Source of the DNA: an uncultured Collinsella sp.
GTDB taxonomy: Bacteria > Actinomycetota > Coriobacteriia > Coriobacteriales > Coriobacteriaceae
Length of the DNA stretch: 64,000 nucleotides
NCBI GenBank assembly: GCA_958435945.1
Contig: CAUBIC010000007.1
Span: 1 to 64,000, forward strand
Direction of reading: 5' to 3'
The translations under genes were made by a program, and so were the position numbers. Numbering within the stretch: position 1 is the stretch's first letter; every line of letters starts with the position of its first letter. This document shows positions 27,947 to 36,165 of the stretch, one piece after another. The notes below the pieces were generated by a model. That model was not told the DNA's origin and searched no databases. It was given only the letters and a program-made list of their open reading frames with translations.

Positions 27947-28633
27947 ATGACCGTTGATCCTTTGATCCAGTCCCTGAAGGGCAAGCTCGTCGTGAGCGTT
28001 CAGGCGTATATGGGCGAGCCGCTTCGTACGCCCGAGACCATGGCTCAAATGTCTCGCGCTTGCGAGCTTGGCGGCGCCGCCGCCATTCGCTGCCAGGGCC
28101 TTGCCGACATTGCCGCCATTAAGGGTCGCTGTGAGGTTCCCGTCATCGGTCTGTGGAAGGACGGGCACGAGGGCGTTTACATCACGCCGACGCTGCGTCA
28201 CGCTCGTGCCTGCGTTGCTGCGGGTGCCGATATCGTGGCGATCGACGCCACCGATCGTCCGCGTCCCGATGGCAAGTCGGTCGAGGATACCTTCCGCCCG
28301 CTGCACGAGGAGGGTGTGCTCCTGATGGCGGATTGTGCCACCATCGAGGACATTCGCCGTGCGGTTGATATGGGCTTCGACCTGGTATCCACCACACTCT
28401 CTCACGGTGTCGCCGCCATCGACTGCACCATGGCCGATGGCCCCGACCTGCCGCTCCTGCGTCAGGCGACCGAGGAATTTCCCGGCCTTCCCATCATTTG
28501 CGAGGGTCGCGTGCATACGCCCGAGGAGGCTCGCGCTGCAATCGACGCCGGCGCGTGGGGCGTTGTCGTCGGCACCGCTATCACGCACCCCACGAGTATT
28601 ACAAGTTGGTTCAAGGCTGCGCTTGAGGCGTAA
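27947..28633 (+). CDS. nanE: N-acetylmannosamine-6-phosphate 2-epimerase
   Basis: Converts ManNAc-6-P to GlcNAc-6-P, linking sialate breakdown to amino-sugar metabolism. The 228-residue TIM barrel shows the N-terminal LKGKLVVSVQAYMGEPLR, GAAAIRCQG, the catalytic-lysine segment VIGLWKDGHEGVYITPT, DIVAIDATDRPRP and the phosphate-binding GAWGVVVGTAITHP. ATG 27947 follows GAAAGGTTGAGTCGAAC. The next steps (nagA, nagB) are not in this window. Confidence 0.93.
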   Translation: MTVDPLIQSLKGKLVVSVQAYMGEPLRTPETMAQMSRACELGGAAAIRCQGLADIAAIKGRCEVPVIGLWKDGHEGVYITPTLRHARACVAAGADIVAIDATDRPRPDGKSVEDTFRPLHEEGVLLMADCATIEDIRRAVDMGFDLVSTTLSHGVAAIDCTMADGPDLPLLRQATEEFPGLPIICEGRVHTPEEARAAIDAGAWGVVVGTAITHPTSITSWFKAALEA

Positions 28634-28684
28634 GACGGGCCTTGTATCCGCTTGGGGCGGTATACTCAATAAAGGCAATTGATC

Positions 28685-28720
28685 GCGCGGGATCCGCTGG
28701 CCGGGTCCCGCGCTTATTTT
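28685..28720 (+). terminator. Terminator between nanE and rapZ
   Basis: GCGCGGGA and TCCCGCGC pair and are followed by TTATTTT. It marks the right border of the sialate island; the rapZ ribosome site (AGGAGG) comes directly after. Confidence 0.7.
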
Positions 28721-28731
28721 AGGAGGCACAC

Positions 28732-29652
28732 ATGCAAAAGGGAGATGCCATGGATGCGGCGGAGCGCTCGGAGCGTATCCCCGATATCGTTATCATCACC
28801 GGAATGTCCGGCTCGGGCCGAACGCAAGCCATGCATGTGTTTGAGGACATGGGCTATTTTTGTATCGACAACCTGCCCCCACGCCTGATTGCCCAGCTTG
28901 CTGAGCTCGTTGGCATCAATACGGGCGTGGGCAGGCACCTTGCCGTTACCTGCGACCTGCGTAGCCAGGGCTTGTTCGATGAACTGCTCGATGCTGTTGC
29001 CGCACTGGAAGAGCGCGAGATGAGCTGCGACATTGTGTTTCTCGAGGCGTCTGACGAGGTGCTGATTCGCCGGTATAGCGAAAACCGTCGTCGCCATCCC
29101 ATTGCAAAGCCGGGGGAGACCACGGCCGACGCTATTCAGCGTGAACGTCTGCAGCTGCAGGGCGTTCGCGATCGAGCCGATATGATTATCGACACGAGCC
29201 GCTTGCGCACTTCTGCCTTGCGCAACAAGCTGCGCATGGCTTTTTCCGAGCTGTCCGACCAGCAGCTTATGGATGTCCACGTGTTCTCGTTTGGCTTTAA
29301 GCATGGCATGCCCATCGAGGCGGATATCATGATCGATGTTCGCTTCTTGCCCAATCCTTTCTACGATCCCGAGATGCGCACCATGACCGGTCTCGATAAG
29401 AAGGTCTCCGATTTTGTCTTGGACCACCCCAAGACCCAGGAGTTCTGGAAGGCCTGGACCCAGCTGCTCGATACGGTCATGCCGGGTTATATCGCAGAGG
29501 GCAAGCCGCAGCTTTCCATTGCTATCGGCTGCACAGGCGGACAGCACCGTAGCGTCGCCATTGCCGAGGCCACGGCCCGCTACCTGGAGGGTGCTCAGTA
29601 TCATGTGAGCATCTCCCACCGTGACCTGTCGCGTGCCAACACGAAGGCATAG
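28732..29652 (+). CDS. rapZ: RNase adapter / nucleotide-binding protein RapZ
   Basis: A 306-residue RapZ (YvcJ) protein. The N-terminal P-loop is GMSGSGRTQAM, and FCIDNLPPRLI follows. The C-terminal domain has the family signatures SFGFKHGMPIEADIMIDVRFLPNPF and GCTGGQHRSVAIAE. In proteobacteria RapZ controls glucosamine-6-phosphate synthase mRNA through RNase E; its actinobacterial role is less clear. It is usually followed by yvcK and whiA, but here whiA follows after 6 bases. Confidence 0.93.
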   Translation: MQKGDAMDAAERSERIPDIVIITGMSGSGRTQAMHVFEDMGYFCIDNLPPRLIAQLAELVGINTGVGRHLAVTCDLRSQGLFDELLDAVAALEEREMSCDIVFLEASDEVLIRRYSENRRRHPIAKPGETTADAIQRERLQLQGVRDRADMIIDTSRLRTSALRNKLRMAFSELSDQQLMDVHVFSFGFKHGMPIEADIMIDVRFLPNPFYDPEMRTMTGLDKKVSDFVLDHPKTQEFWKAWTQLLDTVMPGYIAEGKPQLSIAIGCTGGQHRSVAIAEATARYLEGAQYHVSISHRDLSRANTKA

Positions 29653-29658
29653 GTTTAC

Positions 29659-30588
29659 ATGTCGTTTACCGCTGAGGTGCGTGACGAGCTTGCGCGCTGC
29701 GAACCAGAATGCGAATACTGCGATTTGTCGACGCTTGCTGCGCTAACGCGTGTGAGCGGCACGCTTTCGCTGGCGGGCTCGGGACGGTACCGCTTGACGG
29801 TCGCGACCGAGACGGGTGCTGTGGCGCGCACGATGATTGCGCTGACGCATCGTATCCTTAAGCTCAAGACCGAATTCACGGTTCGTAAGTCGGTCCTGCA
29901 CAAGGTACGAAACTATCTCATCACCTTGCCCGATCAGCCCGATTTGGATAAGGCTCTGGTGCTGCTGGGCATTCTCGACCGTAGGGGAGGGCTCGTCGCG
30001 GGTGTGCCGCGCCACATCGTCGCCCGTCCTTGCTGCAGGCTCGCCTATATTCGCGGTGCGCTGATTGCCGGAGGCTTTGTTGCCGACCCGCGTGGCGATT
30101 TTCATTTGGAGATCGCGGTTCAGGGCGAGGAGTATGCAAAGGGACTTTGCGACCTTCTGGAGCAGATTGGAGTTCACGCCCGCGTCAATGCGCGTCGCGG
30201 CTCGTATGCCGTGTACATCAAGAGTGCCGAGGAGATTAAACGTCTGTTACAGCTGATTGGCGCCAAGCGCAGCGTTGCCGAGATTGAAGAGGCCCGCGCG
30301 GTTAAGCTGGTGAAGAACGACGTGAATCGTCGCGTGAACGCAGAGCTTGCCAACCAGACCAGAAGTGCCGGTGCCGCCCAACATCAGCTTGCGCTCATCG
30401 ATGAGCTTGATCGGCGCGGTTTGCGCGAAACGCTGCCGGACGCTCTGGCAGTTTTTTGTGACTTACGCGAGCGTTACCCCGATCTCTCACTGCGAGATTT
30501 GGGGGAAATGGCCGACCCTCCTTTGTCGAAGTCGGCCTTGTATCACCGTGTTTTGCGCCTTGAAAAGCTCATTGAAGCAAGCGGGTAG
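29659..30588 (+). CDS. whiA: DNA-binding developmental/cell-division regulator WhiA
   Basis: A 309-residue WhiA with an N-terminal LAGLIDADG-derived domain (VRDELARCEPECEYCDLSTLAAL, RLAYIRGALIAGGFVADP) and a C-terminal helix-turn-helix domain (PDLSLRDLGEMADPPLSKSALYHRVLRLEKLI). WhiA is a transcription factor in streptomycetes and affects chromosome segregation and division in Bacillus. It starts 6 bases after rapZ, indicating an operon. Confidence 0.95.
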   Translation: MSFTAEVRDELARCEPECEYCDLSTLAALTRVSGTLSLAGSGRYRLTVATETGAVARTMIALTHRILKLKTEFTVRKSVLHKVRNYLITLPDQPDLDKALVLLGILDRRGGLVAGVPRHIVARPCCRLAYIRGALIAGGFVADPRGDFHLEIAVQGEEYAKGLCDLLEQIGVHARVNARRGSYAVYIKSAEEIKRLLQLIGAKRSVAEIEEARAVKLVKNDVNRRVNAELANQTRSAGAAQHQLALIDELDRRGLRETLPDALAVFCDLRERYPDLSLRDLGEMADPPLSKSALYHRVLRLEKLIEASG

Positions 30589-30631
30589 TTTAACGCAATA
30601 GCTTTTATGGTGGTTTAACTGCTGTTTTATA

Positions 30632-30649
30632 CGTTAAAGCGTTTTAACG
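30632..30649. promoter_or_regulatory. Inverted-repeat candidate operator upstream of gap
   Basis: CGTTAAA and TTTAACG flank GCGT. The half-site TTTAACGCAA also occurs at 30589-30598, giving a spaced pair. It lies upstream of TATATT at 30703, a possible -10 for gap. A sugar-responsive regulator of glycolysis would be a natural ligand. Confidence 0.45.
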
Positions 30650-30781
30650 CAAATTTGATTTTCAATTTCGAGCATTCTCGTGAAATTCAAGCCAAAAAAA
30701 AGGTATATTAGGCGAGTGGTTAGTTTGTGGGCCTCAACGGCAGGCGCTGTAGCTTGCGGGGGCCTTACGAAAGGAGACACA

Positions 30782-31807
30782 ATGGCAGTAAAGGTTGCTA
30801 TTAACGGCTTCGGTCGCATCGGTCGTCTGGCCTTCCGCCAGATGTTCGGTCATGAGGGCTCCGAGATCGTCGCTATCAACGACCTCACCTCTCCCGATAT
30901 GCTCGCTTACCTGCTGAAGTACGACTCCACGCAGGGCAACTATGCTCGCGATCACGAGGTCGTCGCTGGCGAGGATTCCATCACCGTTGACGGCAAGGAG
31001 ATCAAGATCTACAAGGAGGCCGACGCCAACAACCTGCCTTGGGGCGACCTCGACGTCGACGTCGTTCTCGAGTGCACCGGCTTCTACACCAGCAAGGCTA
31101 AGGCTCAGGCCCACATCAACGCTGGCGCTAAGAAGGTCGTCATCTCCGCTCCGGCCGGCAGCGATCTGCCCACCATCGTGTACAACGTCAACCATGAGAC
31201 GCTGACCGCTGAGGACAACATCATCTCCGCTGCTTCCTGCACCACCAACTGCCTCGCCCCGATGGCCAAGGGTCTGAACGACTTCGCTCCCATCGTCTCC
31301 GGCATCATGACCACCATCCACGCCTTCACCGGCGACCAGATGCCGCTCGACGGCCCGCAGCGCAAGGGCAACTTCCGTCGCTCCCGCGCCTGCTCCGAGA
31401 ACATCGTCCCGAACACCACGGGCGCTGCCAAGGCCATCGGCCTGGTTCTCCCCGAGCTCAACGGCAAGCTCATCGGTGCCGCCCAGCGCGTCCCGACGCC
31501 GACCGGCTCGCTGACCAACCTCTACGCCGTCGTTGACAAGAAGGTCACCGTCGACGAGGTCAACGCTGCCATGAAGGCCTACGCCGAGACCATCCCCGAT
31601 ACCTTCGCTTACAACGAGGACCAGATCGTCTCCCGCGACATCGTCGGCGAGACCCACGGCTCCATCTTCGACGCCACTCAGACCATGTGCTCTGATCTCG
31701 GCAACGGCCAGACCCTCGTTCAGGTCACCTCTTGGTACGACAACGAGAACTCCTACACCTCTCAGATGGTCCGCACCATCAAGTACTTCGAGAAGTTCGT
31801 TGCTTAA
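30782..31807 (+). CDS. gap: Glyceraldehyde-3-phosphate dehydrogenase, NAD type
   Basis: A 341-residue type I GAPDH, glycolytic. The NAD fold INGFGRIGRLAFRQ is followed by the IND acidic residue favouring NAD over NADP. The active-site Cys153 is in SAASCTTNCLAP, and the C-terminal WYDNENSYTSQMV is intact. ATG 30782 follows GAAAGGAGACACA; the longer upstream frame is not supported. Strong bias to a few codons suggests high expression. It is followed by its own terminator, with pgk downstream. Confidence 0.97.
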   Translation: MAVKVAINGFGRIGRLAFRQMFGHEGSEIVAINDLTSPDMLAYLLKYDSTQGNYARDHEVVAGEDSITVDGKEIKIYKEADANNLPWGDLDVDVVLECTGFYTSKAKAQAHINAGAKKVVISAPAGSDLPTIVYNVNHETLTAEDNIISAASCTTNCLAPMAKGLNDFAPIVSGIMTTIHAFTGDQMPLDGPQRKGNFRRSRACSENIVPNTTGAAKAIGLVLPELNGKLIGAAQRVPTPTGSLTNLYAVVDKKVTVDEVNAAMKAYAETIPDTFAYNEDQIVSRDIVGETHGSIFDATQTMCSDLGNGQTLVQVTSWYDNENSYTSQMVRTIKYFEKFVA

Positions 31808-31845
31808 TTTAGCTTTTAGCGAATAGCTCGTTGAGCGTCTAAAGA

Positions 31846-31892
31846 AGGGCGCGGCCTCATAGGGCTTACACCCTAGGGTCGCGCCCTTTTTA
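31846..31892 (+). terminator. Terminator after gap
   Basis: AGGGCGCG pairs with CGCGCCCT around an inner stem (AGGGCTTACACCCT), followed by five T. Confidence 0.85.
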
Positions 31893-31947
31893 TAGGAAAT
31901 CGTCTGCCGTAATGGGAGGCAGACACGTACGAAAGGTAGAAGCAAAC

Positions 31948-33138
31948 ATGGCCTTTACCAAGAAGACCGTCCGCGACATCGATGTCGACGGCAAGCGCGT
32001 TCTCGTCCGCGTTGACTTCAACGTGCCTATCAAGGATGGCGTCGTTGGCGACACCACCCGTATCAAGGCTGCCCTGCCCACCATCAACTACCTCGTTGAG
32101 CACAACGCTCGCGTCATCCTCATGAGCCACCTCGGCCGTCCTGAGGGCACTGGCTTCCAGCCCGAGCTTTCCCTCGAGCCTGTCGCCAAGAAGCTCGCTG
32201 AGCTCTCTGGCCTTGACGTTGCTTTTGTTGCCGACACGTATGGCGAGAAGGCCGCCGAGGCTGTCGCCGCCGTCGAGCCGGGCAAGGTCCTCGTTCTCGA
32301 GAACGTCCGTTTTGACAAGCGTGAGAAGAAGAACGATCCCGAGATCGCCAAGAAGCTCGCTTCCTATGGTGACGTCTTCGTTCTCGATGCCTTCGGCACC
32401 GCACACCGCGCCCAGGGTTCCGTCGTGGGCCCCGCCGCTTACCTGCCTGCCGTCGCCGGCTTCCTGCTCGAGAAGGAGGTCGACACGCTGACCGGCATCT
32501 TCGCCGAGCCCGAGCGCCCCTTCGTCGCCATCGTCGGCGGTTCCAAGGTTTCCTCCAAGATCGGCGTTCTCGATCACCTCATCGACTCCGCTGATACCCT
32601 GATCATCGGTGGCGGCATGGCCTACACCTTCTTCCTGGCTCAGGGCCTGTCCGTCGGTCAGTCCCTCAAGGAAGAGGACTGGGTCGAGCGCGCCGGTGAG
32701 ATGCTCAAGAAGGCCGAGGAGAAGGGCGTCAAGATCCTGCTCCCCATCGACAACCGCGTTGCTGATCACTTTGGCGAGGACGCTGTCCCCGAGGTTGTCG
32801 CTTCCGACGCTATCCCCGACGACCGTGAGGGTATGGACATCGGCCCCAAGACCGAGGAGCTCTACGCCGAGGCTGTCAAGGGTGCCAAGACTGTGTTCTG
32901 GAATGGCCCCATGGGCGTCTTCGAGTTCGATAACTTCGCTCACGGCACCCAGGCTATCGCCGAGGCTGTCGCCGAGGCTGATTGCACCTCGATCATCGGT
33001 GGTGGCGACTCTGTCGCAGCCGTCAACAAGTTCAACCTGGCCGACAAGATGAGCTGGATCTCTACCGGTGGTGGCGCTTCCATGGAGCTCGTCGAGGGTA
33101 AGGCCCTGCCCGGAGTGGAGGCGCTTCTCGATGCCTAA
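31948..33138 (+). CDS. pgk: Phosphoglycerate kinase
   Basis: Makes ATP from 1,3-bisphosphoglycerate. The 396-residue two-domain protein has VLVRVDFNVPIKDG, the SHLGRPEG substrate loop, a lysine-containing AIVGGSKVSSKIGVLDHLI segment, and the C-terminal nucleotide loop IIGGGDSVAAVNKF...WISTGGGASMELVEG. Start ATG 31948 has GAAAGGTAGAAGCAAAC upstream. Its last 8 bases overlap tpiA. Confidence 0.97.
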   Translation: MAFTKKTVRDIDVDGKRVLVRVDFNVPIKDGVVGDTTRIKAALPTINYLVEHNARVILMSHLGRPEGTGFQPELSLEPVAKKLAELSGLDVAFVADTYGEKAAEAVAAVEPGKVLVLENVRFDKREKKNDPEIAKKLASYGDVFVLDAFGTAHRAQGSVVGPAAYLPAVAGFLLEKEVDTLTGIFAEPERPFVAIVGGSKVSSKIGVLDHLIDSADTLIIGGGMAYTFFLAQGLSVGQSLKEEDWVERAGEMLKKAEEKGVKILLPIDNRVADHFGEDAVPEVVASDAIPDDREGMDIGPKTEELYAEAVKGAKTVFWNGPMGVFEFDNFAHGTQAIAEAVAEADCTSIIGGGDSVAAVNKFNLADKMSWISTGGGASMELVEGKALPGVEALLDA

Positions 33139-33898
33139 TCGCACCCTTCTTATCGCTGGTAACTGGAAGATGAACAACGACGTCGCCGAGGCCGCCAAGC
33201 TCGCCGACGAGCTGGCTCAGGCTCTGCCCGAGGTTCCGGCTGGCGTCGAGGTGCTCGTCTGCCCTCCGACCATCGACATCACCACGGTTCATGACCGTAT
33301 TCAGGCTGCCCCCATCGCCCTCGGTGCACAGAACGTGTACTGGGAGGCCAAGGGTGCCTTCACCGGTGAGTCTTCTTGCGACATGCTCAAGTCCGCTGGC
33401 TGCACCTACTGCATCATCGGTCACTCCGAGCGTCGTGATTACTTCCACGAGACCGACGAGGATCAGAACAAGAAGGCCAAGGCCCTCGTTGCCGCCGGTC
33501 TTGTTCCTGTCTTCTGCTGCGGCGAGTCCCTTGAGGTCCGCGAGGCCGGCACCTATGTCGAGCACGTCGTGAACCAGGTCAAGGCTGGTCTCGAGGGTCT
33601 CGAGATCACTTGCCCCAAGCAGGTCGTCGTCGCCTACGAGCCCATCTGGGCCATCGGCACCGGCAAGACCGCTACCGCCGAGGACGCTCAGGAGGTCTGC
33701 GGCGCTATCCGTGAGACCCTCAAGGAGATGTTCGGTGAGGAGCTCGCCGACGGCATCCGCGTTCTCTATGGTGGCTCTGCCAAGCCCGGCAACATCGCCG
33801 AGCTCGTCGCCAAGCCCGACGTCGACGGCGCCCTCGTGGGCGGCGCTTCGCTCAAGGCTGCCGACTTCGCCTCTATGGTCGTCAAGGCAGGCGAGTAG
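33131..33898 (+). CDS. tpiA: Triosephosphate isomerase
   Basis: Interconverts dihydroxyacetone phosphate and glyceraldehyde 3-phosphate. The 255-residue TIM barrel carries GNWKMN (Lys), IIGHSERR (catalytic His) and AYEPIWAIGTGKTA (catalytic Glu), plus the C-terminal phosphate loop GALVGGASL. The start overlaps the pgk stop by 8 bases, which implies translational coupling. Confidence 0.97.
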   Translation: MPNRTLLIAGNWKMNNDVAEAAKLADELAQALPEVPAGVEVLVCPPTIDITTVHDRIQAAPIALGAQNVYWEAKGAFTGESSCDMLKSAGCTYCIIGHSERRDYFHETDEDQNKKAKALVAAGLVPVFCCGESLEVREAGTYVEHVVNQVKAGLEGLEITCPKQVVVAYEPIWAIGTGKTATAEDAQEVCGAIRETLKEMFGEELADGIRVLYGGSAKPGNIAELVAKPDVDGALVGGASLKAADFASMVVKAGE

Positions 33899-33903
33899 GA
33901 CAT

Positions 33904-35457
33904 ATGGCACAGCGTCATCTTCCTGCACTCCTGATCATCATGGATGGTTGCGGCCTGGCTCCGGCCGATGGCGAGAACGCCGTCGCCGCTGCCAAGACGC
34001 CCTTCCTCGATAGCCTGTACGAGAAGTACCCCCACACCACGCTCGGCGCTTCGGGCGAGGACGTGGGTCTTCCCGATGGCCAGATGGGCAACTCCGAGGT
34101 GGGTCACCTCAACATCGGTGCCGGCCGCATCGTGTTCCAGGAGCTTTCGCGCATCAACAATGCCATCAAGGACGGCTCCATCGCCAAGAACGAGGTCTTC
34201 GTCAAGGCTATGGACGACGTCAAGGCTGACGGCAAGACTCTCCACCTCATGGGCCTTATGAGCCCTGGCGGTGTTCATTCTCATATGAGCCACGTCGAGG
34301 CTCTGGTCAAGATGGCTGCCGAGCACGGTGTCAAGACCGTTCGCGTCCACGCCTTCATGGATGGTCGCGACGTTGACCCGCAGTCCGGTGCCGGTTACAT
34401 GAGTGAGTTCTGCGCCTTCCTGGCTAAGATCTCCGAGGAGACCGGTTGCGACGCTCGCGTTGCCACCGTCTCGGGCCGTTATTGGGCCATGGACCGCGAC
34501 AACCGTTGGGAGCGCATCCAGCGCGCCTACGATGTCATGGTCAACGCATCCGATGCCGATACCGACCCTGTTGCCGGTATCAAGGCCTACTACGAGAAGG
34601 ATCCGCGCGGCGACGAGTTCGTCGAGCCCTTCGCTGCCCACAACGAGGGCATCCACGAGGGCGACGCGGCCATCTTCTTCAACTTCCGTCCCGACCGCGC
34701 TCGTCAGATGACTCGCGTGTTCACGGACAAGGAGTTCGACGGCTTTGAGCGCGAGCAGATCAAGCTTTCGCACTTTGTGACGATGACCGAGTACGACCCG
34801 ACGTTTGACGTCGAGGTCGCCTTCCCCAAGACGTTCCCCGAGAACGTTCTGGCCGACGTTATCGCCGCCAATGGCCTGAAGCAGCTGCACACCGCCGAGA
34901 CCGAGAAGTACGCCCACGTGACGTTCTTCCTCAACGGCGGCATCGAGGAGCCCAAGGAGGGCGAGGAGCGCGTGCTCGTCGCTTCTCCCAAGGTCGCTAC
35001 CTACGACCTGCAACCTGAGATGAGCGCTCCCGAGGTTACCGAGAAGCTTGTCGCCGCCATCAACGAGGATCGCGCTGATTTCTACATCGTGAACTTCGCA
35101 AACTGCGACATGGTTGGTCACACCGGTGTCTTCGACGCTGCCGTTAAGGCCGTCGAGGCTGTTGACGATGCCCTGTCCAAGGTTGTCCCGGCGATTCTCG
35201 CTAAGGGCGGCTTTGCGCTGATTACCGCCGATCACGGCAACGCCGATCACATGTTTGACGTTGCTTCCGACGGTTCCAAGCATCCGTTCACGGCTCACAC
35301 CACCAACCGCGTGCCGTTCATCATCGTTGATGAGAAGGCACAGCTCACCGGTATCGAGGACGGCCGTCTTTCCGATATCGCTCCGACCATGCTCACCATG
35401 GCTGGTATTGAGCCTTCCGCCGAGATGACGGGTCGCGTACTCGCCACCGAGGCCTAA
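33904..35457 (+). CDS. gpmI: Cofactor-independent, Mn-dependent phosphoglycerate mutase
   Basis: Interconverts 3- and 2-phosphoglycerate. The 517-residue protein shows LIIMDGCGLAPADGENAV (metal Asp; the usual DGWG is DGCG here), the catalytic Ser in GQMGNSEVGHLNIGAGRIV, HAFMDGRDVDPQSG and the metal-binding TADHGNADHMF. It lies 5 bases after tpiA. Its insertion between tpiA and secG completes a lower-glycolysis operon. Confidence 0.96.
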   Translation: MAQRHLPALLIIMDGCGLAPADGENAVAAAKTPFLDSLYEKYPHTTLGASGEDVGLPDGQMGNSEVGHLNIGAGRIVFQELSRINNAIKDGSIAKNEVFVKAMDDVKADGKTLHLMGLMSPGGVHSHMSHVEALVKMAAEHGVKTVRVHAFMDGRDVDPQSGAGYMSEFCAFLAKISEETGCDARVATVSGRYWAMDRDNRWERIQRAYDVMVNASDADTDPVAGIKAYYEKDPRGDEFVEPFAAHNEGIHEGDAAIFFNFRPDRARQMTRVFTDKEFDGFEREQIKLSHFVTMTEYDPTFDVEVAFPKTFPENVLADVIAANGLKQLHTAETEKYAHVTFFLNGGIEEPKEGEERVLVASPKVATYDLQPEMSAPEVTEKLVAAINEDRADFYIVNFANCDMVGHTGVFDAAVKAVEAVDDALSKVVPAILAKGGFALITADHGNADHMFDVASDGSKHPFTAHTTNRVPFIIVDEKAQLTGIEDGRLSDIAPTMLTMAGIEPSAEMTGRVLATEA

Positions 35458-35486
35458 TAGAAAACAAATACCGTTTTCTAGTAAGG

Positions 35487-35519
35487 GGGTTGTCCACAAC
35501 CGGACAACCCTCTTTTTTT
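35487..35519 (+). terminator. Terminator of the glycolytic operon
   Basis: GGGTTGTCC and GGACAACCC pair and are followed by a T-rich run (TCTTTTTTT). Confidence 0.92.
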
Positions 35520-35616
35520 GCGCTATTTCTACCTCGTCACCAAATGGCTGATGGGGGAGTGCTGGGGGTTGTGGTACAGTACTGGAGTTTGAATTGTTCT
35601 ATTAAGGAGCTTATCT

Positions 35617-35871
35617 ATGGGTCCGTTTCAGATTCTTCTGTTTGTCGTTTGGGCTGTCTCTGCCGTGGCGCTGACGATTCTCGTCCTGATGCACTCTGGT
35701 AAGGGCACCGGCGTTTCGGATATGATCGCTAGCTCGCTGTATAACTCCAGCTCTGCCACGGGCGTCATGGAGCAGAACCTCGATCGCCTGACGGTAATTA
35801 TGGCCGTCGTTTTTGCCGTGTGTGTCGTCCTGTGCATGTTCTTCTTCCCGCAGGGTATCGTCGGCTACTAA
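35617..35871 (+). CDS. secG: Protein translocase subunit SecG
   Basis: An 84-residue membrane protein of the SecYEG channel. Two hydrophobic segments (about residues 5-25 and 57-78) flank a polar loop with the family motif MHSGKGTGVSDMI. Size and position after the glycolytic genes match actinobacterial secG. ATG 35617 follows TTAAGGAGCTTATCT. Confidence 0.92.
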   Translation: MGPFQILLFVVWAVSAVALTILVLMHSGKGTGVSDMIASSLYNSSSATGVMEQNLDRLTVIMAVVFAVCVVLCMFFFPQGIVGY

Positions 35872-35897
35872 GCACGAGCCACATAAATACTTGAAAA

Positions 35898-35928
35898 GGG
35901 TTCCGCAAGTGCGGGACCCTTTTTGTTT
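35898..35928 (+). terminator. Terminator after secG
   Basis: GGGTTCCGC and GCGGGACCC pair (one wobble) around AAGT, followed by five T. I see no gene in 35929-36165, only the promoter region of the opp operon. Confidence 0.88.
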
Positions 35929-36165
35929 ACATATTTGTAACAGAGGCAAAATATCCCCACATACTTCGCCCAACTAAAGAAATTCTCGACCGTTGACCGG
36001 AATTAGCCCCAAATCGTGCATAAAATGCGCTACTGTATTGAGAAACGTTGGTTCGTTGTGCATAACCAGCCATAGCAACGGGCGGCGTTTTGATAGTTCG
36101 GATCGGATTGTCTCGACATGTGTCCGACTGAACATTTCTTTGTCCTATCTCATAAGGAGGATGGC

